Below are positions 58,366 through 64,000 of a stretch of DNA of 64,000 nucleotides, piece after piece. The DNA is from Brettanomyces bruxellensis (taxonomy: Eukaryota > Ascomycota > Pichiomycetes > Pichiales > Pichiaceae), in the NCBI RefSeq assembly GCF_011074885.1, contig NC_054690.1, positions 1,121,001 to 1,185,000 of the forward strand, in the 5' to 3' direction. The position numbers were made by a program, and so were the translations under genes. The notes below the pieces were generated by a model. That model was given only the letters and a program-made list of their open reading frames with translations. It was not told the origin of the DNA and searched no databases. Position 1 is the first letter of the stretch, and each line of letters begins with the position of its first letter.

Positions 58366-61242
58366 ATGGTCCGCAAAGTGTTAACGATAGGAAGCCACCC
58401 GAACATTGCGTTCTACAACTGGCGGCTTTTCTCGACGAAGAACTGCGATTTGACGTATGTGATGAGCAGCATGTCGGAGCAGTCGGCAGGGGAGACTTCG
58501 AGCGGTATTCTGACGGATTCAGAAGATACAACATTCCAGTGGAAGTCGGAGCAGTTCGGCAACACTAGGTACAGTTTGGCGAAGGTGTACGCAAATTTGG
58601 ACAGGTACATGGCAGAAATGAACCGGCGGTCGAGCGGACAGGGCGGGAATAACGTCCGGCTCGCGTACTGGGACTACATAGTTGTGTCTGCGAAGTCGTT
58701 GCAGGAGTTGTCCGGGCTGTTTTCGAAGCTGTCCGGGATGATATCGGCACAAATGCAGAGGACAGGCAAGCCACCAATGATCATCATCGAGTCGACGGAC
58801 TTCGTGAGCTTGGAGCAGTTCGTGAGGATGTCCTTGCAGATGGACAAGGCGAGTGCGAAGCAGGTGGCAGTTCTGTCGGTGATGTCGGACTACGACATCC
58901 GGATTGTGGCGAAGAACAGCTTCAGGGTGAAGAAGGGCCGCAAGGAGAGCGAGCTCGTGTACGTGGGTAAGAGTGGGCACGAGGGCGAGTACGAGGAGGC
59001 GGAAATCGAGATGGTAAACGAGGCTTCAGGGTTGTTTGAGTCGTGTGGGCTGGATGTTTACAAGCTTCGCAGCCCGCTGGAGTTTCTTTCCTACCAGTGG
59101 AAGTTTGCCCTCCCGAAGATCTCGCTCGAGCCCTTGGAGATATTGTTCGAGAAGCCGTTTTCCGAGCAGCTCCAGGAGGAAATCCTTGCGAAGCCTTTGA
59201 TCAGTGGCCTCATTTTGGAAATCATCACGGTGATCAAGGCAATCGGATGCAAGCTTTTCAAGAGCTACGACAGCGAGGACAGTCTTCTAGAGAGGATGAA
59301 GGAGCTCCACCCGGTGGAACCAGTGGGCCAGGACTGCTACGAGGCCCCACAGCTGTACTACAACTTCTACAACCACCACGAGCTGTACTTGGACTTGCTT
59401 CTCCTCCAGCCGATCCTCATTGCCGATGACTACCAGGTCAAGACTCCGTACCTCGAGTTTCTCTATGCCATGATGTGCCAGGCGGGCCGCAACAACGACT
59501 CTACAGTCGACAACGACGCGTCGGTGTTCTGGCTCCGCAAGAGCTCTCAGTCGATGCTTGCGATGAGGCAGCAGCAGGAGGACATGAGGCAGAAAACCGA
59601 CGAGATCAAGAGTTTGCTTGCGAAGCAGGTGAGTGCGGTTATGGAGGATAGAAGGGAGATGGATGGTAGAAGGGGAATGGATGACAGAAAGGGGATGGAT
59701 GATGGAAAGGAAATGGATGATGGAAAAGAGATAAATGATGGAAAAGAGACAAATGATGGAAAAGAGACAAATGATGATTCAGACGGATCTGCTGCTAACG
59801 TGTCCAAAGGCTCCAGCAAAGCCGAGTCTGACCGCGAGGCGCCACTCAATTTCAACAATCACGTGAGTGGGGTGCCCTCAAGGGGGATCTCGTCTGGTGA
59901 GGGGCGAAGCCGGGAGAGTTCCCAGCGGAATCGGTACCGGGAGTCCCAGGGGACACCGCAGATGCCTGATGGGGAGCTCTTGGCACTCACACAGATGGCC
60001 CAGAGTTACCTCAACGGGGATGGGGGACATTCGGGCAAGAGTGAGAATCAAAATCAGAATCCAAATTATCAAAATCAAAACTACCAGAATAATCCAAATC
60101 AGAATTATCAAAACTACCAAAACCAACCCGCCCAGAACTTCTTCCGGCCTGCAAATGAACCCCACGGCTTCCAATCCTATGCACAGCCTCAAAACCGGAG
60201 ATCAGCCAGCGGGCAAAGTTTCTCGAGAGACCAACCACCGCAGGAAATCGAGGTTCACCAGATGGGTGCAGCGAAGCTGTACGGGCGGTACGAGCCTGGG
60301 GAGAGCCCCCGGTTCCGGCGGAACTCGTCGTTTGGGGCTGGAGGGCAGTCTGCACAGCCACAACCTACACAGCCACAGCTTGCGCAGCCACAGCAGTATA
60401 ACCAGTATCCACCGGCCCAGATGCAGCAGTACAACCCTACATATGGACCCCCACGGCCTGCGGCACCGCAGAAGTATGGATCTCAGCCGAATTTCGGCGA
60501 GGTTCAGCCAATGCAGATGCAGCCAATGCAGATGCAGCAAATGCAAATGCAACCACAACAAATGCAAATGCAACCAATGCAACCCCAACAACCCCAACCT
60601 TACTACCCACAGCCATACAGAAGACAACGCTCAGGTGGCTACGAACCCCCAATGCTGGGCCAGAACAACAGGCTTACACACAGCTTTTCCATGCAGCCTT
60701 CAGACTTATCGATGGCAGCAGCAGCACAGGGAGGCTCCCAGCAGAGAGTATTCAAGAAGACGTCTCGCAAGTCGAGCCGTATGTCGAACGCTTACCTCAC
60801 GAACAGGCTGCTCTCGACGTCCGACGGCCTAGATGCCGATTCCAGGGGGATGCCCGGTGCCCACACCTCCATGGTTCCTCTGCAGAGTTCTTCCAGCATG
60901 ATGAATCTGCAGCCGAGGGACAAGTCCTCCCAGCAGCTGCCCGTTGTGCCGAATGCTGCCTCTGCACACAGTTCGTCCACACCTCCACCGCAGGACCAAA
61001 CGCTCCCTGCCCCGGCTTTCCGGCCGCCATCCTCGGCCAACCCGGCAGCAGACAGCCCGGCATCGCCTGCATCGCGGGAATCCCGCGTGGCAAGTACCCA
61101 GGGCTCGAAAGAGGGCCTGGCCCCGGTCCCGGAGGCCACCCCGGCCCCGACTCCCGCCTACGTGGTCAAGAGCGCGGCTGCCACGCCGGGCAAGAAGGGC
61201 AAGAAGAAGAAGAAGGGTCTTTTTGGCCTGGGACGTCACTAG
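58366..61242 (+). CDS. Pam1/Svl3-family protein
   Basis: 958 residues. N-terminal domain (about 1-410): 'MVRKVLTIGSHPNIAFYNWR' is a nucleotide-binding-type start like that of ketopantoate reductase (PanE/ApbA), and the later helical part ('LISGLILEIITVIKAIGCKL') fits its second domain. This arrangement is known from the yeast paralogues Pam1 and Svl3, found at bud sites. The C-terminal half is disordered: Asp/Gly/Lys repeats from an 18-bp unit (about 59640-59775), an Asn/Gln-rich part, a Met-Gln-Pro repeat (60508-60600), and Ser/Pro-rich sequence ending in a basic 'KKGKKKKKGLFGLGRH'. GC content is higher than in neighbouring genes. Enzymatic activity is not established for the family as far as I recall. 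Confidence 0.8.
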   Translation: MVRKVLTIGSHPNIAFYNWRLFSTKNCDLTYVMSSMSEQSAGETSSGILTDSEDTTFQWKSEQFGNTRYSLAKVYANLDRYMAEMNRRSSGQGGNNVRLAYWDYIVVSAKSLQELSGLFSKLSGMISAQMQRTGKPPMIIIESTDFVSLEQFVRMSLQMDKASAKQVAVLSVMSDYDIRIVAKNSFRVKKGRKESELVYVGKSGHEGEYEEAEIEMVNEASGLFESCGLDVYKLRSPLEFLSYQWKFALPKISLEPLEILFEKPFSEQLQEEILAKPLISGLILEIITVIKAIGCKLFKSYDSEDSLLERMKELHPVEPVGQDCYEAPQLYYNFYNHHELYLDLLLLQPILIADDYQVKTPYLEFLYAMMCQAGRNNDSTVDNDASVFWLRKSSQSMLAMRQQQEDMRQKTDEIKSLLAKQVSAVMEDRREMDGRRGMDDRKGMDDGKEMDDGKEINDGKETNDGKETNDDSDGSAANVSKGSSKAESDREAPLNFNNHVSGVPSRGISSGEGRSRESSQRNRYRESQGTPQMPDGELLALTQMAQSYLNGDGGHSGKSENQNQNPNYQNQNYQNNPNQNYQNYQNQPAQNFFRPANEPHGFQSYAQPQNRRSASGQSFSRDQPPQEIEVHQMGAAKLYGRYEPGESPRFRRNSSFGAGGQSAQPQPTQPQLAQPQQYNQYPPAQMQQYNPTYGPPRPAAPQKYGSQPNFGEVQPMQMQPMQMQQMQMQPQQMQMQPMQPQQPQPYYPQPYRRQRSGGYEPPMLGQNNRLTHSFSMQPSDLSMAAAAQGGSQQRVFKKTSRKSSRMSNAYLTNRLLSTSDGLDADSRGMPGAHTSMVPLQSSSSMMNLQPRDKSSQQLPVVPNAASAHSSSTPPPQDQTLPAPAFRPPSSANPAADSPASPASRESRVASTQGSKEGLAPVPEATPAPTPAYVVKSAAATPGKKGKKKKKGLFGLGRH
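59640..59775 (+). repeat. 18-bp tandem repeat in the PAM1/SVL3-like gene
   Basis: Units of the GATGGAAAAGAGACAAAT type encode Asp-Gly-Lys-Glu-Thr-Asn repeats. The last copies are nearly identical and the first ones more diverged. Confidence 0.85.
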
Positions 61243-61964
61243 AGGTGGCTTAAGCAGCTGAAGTTAGATTATGCTAGTGCTGATACTAAAGTCTATGCTT
61301 ATGCTAAAGTCTATGCTTATGCTAAAGCTAATGATAGTGCTATCCTAAAGCTTATGCTAAAGCTAAGACTTATTCTAAAGCTAAAGCCTGTGCTTATTAT
61401 AATGCATATGCTGGTTCTTCTATGCTCTCGCATATCTCTTTGTTACCATGCTTACACTTCTTTCATAGACACCTATTGATATACCTCTCCTTTCTTGGTT
61501 TATTTCAATTTTGTTTAATTATCGTCTCTATTTCTTTCCATGGCTCCATCCTGCTGTCACCACACTGAATACTCTTTTTTTCAATCTTCATCTTCTGACT
61601 TGCCAGGTAACTATATAGCTATTGCCTTATAGGAGAGATTCTTGAGAATATACCGTAACCTCGTAAATGCATATTTTTTCATTACATCAGCCAATCAAGC
61701 CAGTGCAAGGATGTAGTTTGAGATATTATCGCACCAAATATTTAACAAGCTCACTCACTTCCACATTTCAGTATCATGAACACACTCCACTTCAGAACCA
61801 CACCTTCTTAAATTGAATTGCTTCAATTATATGAAACAAACCAAACTGTATTTCTGCTCAATTGAACTTTCATTCCAAACTCTACTCATCTGTACCATTT
61901 CACGACTTAGTCAAACCACATCTACATTACGCACCATATTTCAAGTCCTTCCCACATACCATAT
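61243..61964. other. Intergenic with CTAAAG-type short repeats
   Basis: 3' flank of the PAM1/SVL3-like gene (repeat at 61271-61400) and the promoter of the next gene. No gene seen. Confidence 0.45.
61271..61400 (+). repeat. Degenerate short repeat, GCTTATGCTAAAG type
   Basis: A perfect 18-bp unit (CTAAAGTCTATGCTTATG) occurs twice in a row, surrounded by diverged copies of ATGCTAAAGCTA. Located just after the stop codon. Confidence 0.8.
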
Positions 61965-63287
61965 ATGATAAAACTGATTTCATTCTCTACAAGGCAGCTA
62001 CTGGTATCCACGACAAAATTTCGGTTTGTGAGGTGTGGAATGGGATATCATTCGGCTCCAAATTCTAGACCAGAGACATTTGGAGATTATATGGCAAATG
62101 ATGCACTTTCTGATAGAAAATTCCCTCCCACAAAGCAAAAGCATATGGAAGAACCTTCAGGCTACCTCTATTTTACTAAGAAGTTTACTCTGGAGTTGAG
62201 CCATTTTAAGAAATACCTAAAGAAAACCTATCCGAACGTCAAAAGGACCGACTTCAACAAACCAATTAATTATAAGCGTTTCAGCACACTGGAGATATAC
62301 CGGGCCAAAAAAAGTAAAGCAAAGAAGCAACGCAGATTAAAACCCGGGCTTTTTGTCACTCTGCTGGAGAGGAATCCAGATTACTTGAAGTACATAGTCT
62401 GGGGTGTGTTCAAGATTGATCTATCCCGAGATGAGGAAGAGATTTCAATCTATCCAGAAAAGAAGAAAAACAAACATAAGGCAACGCCAAAACAAAAATC
62501 AAAGCCATCTAGGAAAGCAAAGAAAACAGAGGACACGGAGTCATTTAAGAACTTCCTCCACTCAATAAATAAGATTAAAACTACAAGCCCCACGTTCGAT
62601 GATGTGCTACCGCGGATGACAAATTTAAAATCAATACCAACCAATCCACCTACTGCACAGTTTAATGAATTGGAAAAAGATCTACAGAATCACGATCTTG
62701 AAAGCTTTTTGAGCCATGCCAAAGAAGACAACGAGAACAGGCAAACTGGATTGTTCAAAGCCAGGATGAATTACGAATGGTCCAAAGAGAGGCTATCCTA
62801 TGATCCGGACAGTTTCGGGATGAGAACCTTCTTCAATCCGGTTGCTGTTCCAAGGACGTTGATTCAAAGGTCATGTGTTCAAACTGCGGATCCAAGTGAG
62901 ATTGGACGACCCGGATCAAGATACCTTGTGCTAAGTAGGAATGGTGACCAAATCGTATTGGACAACTTGACATTCTTGAACGAGAAGCCTTTTGGCAATA
63001 TGTATAGCCAATTGTCAACTTTTCAGGGTGGTATTGGTGTCACATCACAAATAAGCGGTATACTAAGCCACGGATGGAAGTTATTAAATGGTGATGAAGG
63101 CCGTCTTGTATTTGTTAAGCAGACAAAGAGGCGGAACTTGACACTTCTGTCGGCTGTTGGTATATTAGGAGCCTCAATTGCTGCTGTTGTAATTTACATG
63201 AAACATGAAAAAACATCGGAGACTTTGGCCACTGAAGTTTCAGCTGCAGAAGTTTCATCTACAGAGAAGAAAAAACAGAATAACTGA
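61965..63287 (+). CDS. Unrecognised probable mitochondrial membrane protein
   Basis: 440 residues. The first ~25 ('MIKLISFSTRQLLVSTTKFR') are basic and hydroxylated without acids, a good mitochondrial presequence; a second Met at about residue 26 could also start it. The middle is Lys-rich ('KKSKAKKQRRLKPGLFVTLL', 'KKKNKHKATPKQKSKPSRKA'). Near the C-terminus there is one hydrophobic segment 'LTLLSAVGILGASIAAVVIY' (about 392-411) followed by a short charged tail. I do not recognise a family. The Lys-rich part might bind RNA or acidic lipid, but nothing shows that. It converges with TMA16 at about 80 bp. Confidence 0.75.
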   Translation: MIKLISFSTRQLLVSTTKFRFVRCGMGYHSAPNSRPETFGDYMANDALSDRKFPPTKQKHMEEPSGYLYFTKKFTLELSHFKKYLKKTYPNVKRTDFNKPINYKRFSTLEIYRAKKSKAKKQRRLKPGLFVTLLERNPDYLKYIVWGVFKIDLSRDEEEISIYPEKKKNKHKATPKQKSKPSRKAKKTEDTESFKNFLHSINKIKTTSPTFDDVLPRMTNLKSIPTNPPTAQFNELEKDLQNHDLESFLSHAKEDNENRQTGLFKARMNYEWSKERLSYDPDSFGMRTFFNPVAVPRTLIQRSCVQTADPSEIGRPGSRYLVLSRNGDQIVLDNLTFLNEKPFGNMYSQLSTFQGGIGVTSQISGILSHGWKLLNGDEGRLVFVKQTKRRNLTLLSAVGILGASIAAVVIYMKHEKTSETLATEVSAAEVSSTEKKKQNN

Positions 63288-63367
63288 CTGAATTCATCTA
63301 GAAAGCTCGAGGGCCAACCAAACATTCTATTGTACAATTGATTAAGTTATAAATTCGAGAATACCCG

Positions 63368-63916
63368 TCACTCGGTACCCATTTTCACATCACTTCCTGT
63401 CGGTGTTTCCGAATCTTTTGATTTGATTTCAACTAGTCTTATCGAGTTCAATCCACCGGTGTCTCCCTTCCAACCCCTGAAAATTTTCACATTTTTCGGG
63501 TCTGTGAGGTCAGGGAGCTTCCAGCCAGTTTCGAAATGCTTGACTTCTGCATCTTTTTTCAACTCAAGCAGCTCCTGTCGCTTTGTAGGTGGTCTGTTGT
63601 GTCTTCTTTCCTTCTTGAGCTGTTCCAACTCGTCATCATCTCTACAGATGAAGGTTTGTAACATTCCTTTTATCTCGTCAACGGTAAACGTGTCTCTGCT
63701 TGATAGCTGCTCTGTGTTTATGCACTCATTAATGAACGATAATGCCATTAAATCATTGCTTTTCTTTAACTTATGCTTTATCTTCTGCCTGGTAATTTTT
63801 TCCTGCCTTAAGGTGGCTCTTGCTAACCGTTTGGCCCTTCGACTGTTGGGATGTAGGGTTGTTTTCTTCTGTTTGATCAATTTGCTGACCTTTCTAAGTG
63901 AGTTTACTCTCGGCAT
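63368..63916 (-). CDS. TMA16: Translation machinery-associated protein Tma16
   Basis: 182 residues from ATG 63916 (the frame is open to a TTG at 63934). It matches Tma16 along its length: 'TLHPNSRRAKRLARATLRQE', 'FICRDDDELEQLKKERRHNR', 'PPTKRQELLELKKDAEVKHF' and 'LPDLTDPKNVKIFRGWKGD'. Tma16 binds late nuclear/cytoplasmic pre-60S particles. Length agrees with yeast (178). Confidence 0.95.
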   Translation of the reverse strand: MPRVNSLRKVSKLIKQKKTTLHPNSRRAKRLARATLRQEKITRQKIKHKLKKSNDLMALSFINECINTEQLSSRDTFTVDEIKGMLQTFICRDDDELEQLKKERRHNRPPTKRQELLELKKDAEVKHFETGWKLPDLTDPKNVKIFRGWKGDTGGLNSIRLVEIKSKDSETPTGSDVKMGTE

Positions 63917-64000
63917 CGTTATCTCGTTTGCCAAACTTTGCTTATTGCCAATAGTTGGAGCATGGCATAAATGAAGATGCCCAGCGGGGGTTAAGATCTG

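Noticed and set aside
59867..60832. 321-codon ORF overlapping the PAM1/SVL3-like gene in another frame
   Set aside because: Composition follows the repeats of the real gene (Ile/Lys and Cys/Ser/His repeats) and it has no domain.

Overview
The window is nuclear DNA of a budding yeast (Saccharomycotina). It has compact, mostly intron-less genes, AT-rich spacers with poly(dA:dT) tracts, and two short spliceosomal introns with yeast-type signals (GTATGT or GTAAGT, TACTAAC-like branch point). It encodes two nuclear subunits of respiratory complex I (NDUFS6-like and the 49-kDa NDUFS2 subunit), so it is not a Saccharomyces-type yeast, which has lost complex I. My best guess is Pichiaceae, with Brettanomyces/Dekkera the leading candidate. 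That is inference from gene content and from the general look of the sequence (low-complexity tracts, broken genes), not from a search.

Layout. 0-8 kb: proteasome regulator PI31 (FUB1), complex I NDUFS6, ketopantoate hydroxymethyltransferase (ECM31), mitochondrial NAPE-PLD-like FMP30, and phosphopantothenoylcysteine decarboxylase (CAB3 type) with a long Asp/Glu tail. 8-12 kb: TATA-binding protein (SPT15) divergent from the cohesin loader SCC4, the same neighbour pair as in S. cerevisiae. 12-21.5 kb: a PDR5/CDR1-type drug pump and a MATE-family exporter, transcribed away from each other across a 3.2-kb gene-free stretch. 21.6-25 kb: a diverged NUS1-like cis-prenyltransferase subunit and a small mitochondrial membrane protein split by one in-frame stop. 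25-34 kb, all on the minus strand: RPL36 (with intron), MRPL24 (with an apparent frameshift), GYP5/GYL1-type Rab GAP, a possible SPG5 homologue, and SEC9. 35-42 kb: a WDR68-type WD40 gene (YPL247C homologue) whose first exon is hidden by a 66-nt intron, a 25-cysteine metallothionein, and a 2-kb degenerate pseudogene. 42-51.5 kb: GCV2, complex I 49-kDa subunit, CHCH protein MIX17, and a YPR011C-type mitochondrial carrier. 52-64 kb: a second WD40 protein, copper chaperone ATX1, a divergent cyclophilin, a PAM1/SVL3-family protein, an unrecognised membrane protein and TMA16.

Themes. Mitochondrial proteins dominate (complex I, glycine cleavage, MRPL24, MIX17, carrier, FMP30). Two steps of CoA biosynthesis (ECM31, CAB3) lie within 5 kb. 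Two copper-related proteins (metallothionein, ATX1) are present but about 18 kb apart. The RPL36-MRPL24-GYP5 order, with GCV2 not far away, matches the YMR189W-YMR194W/YPL249C ancestral segment as I remember the S. cerevisiae map. I saw no tRNA, rRNA, CRISPR array or intact transposon. Several start codons given here were moved downstream from the longest open frame because that frame began at TTG or GTG.
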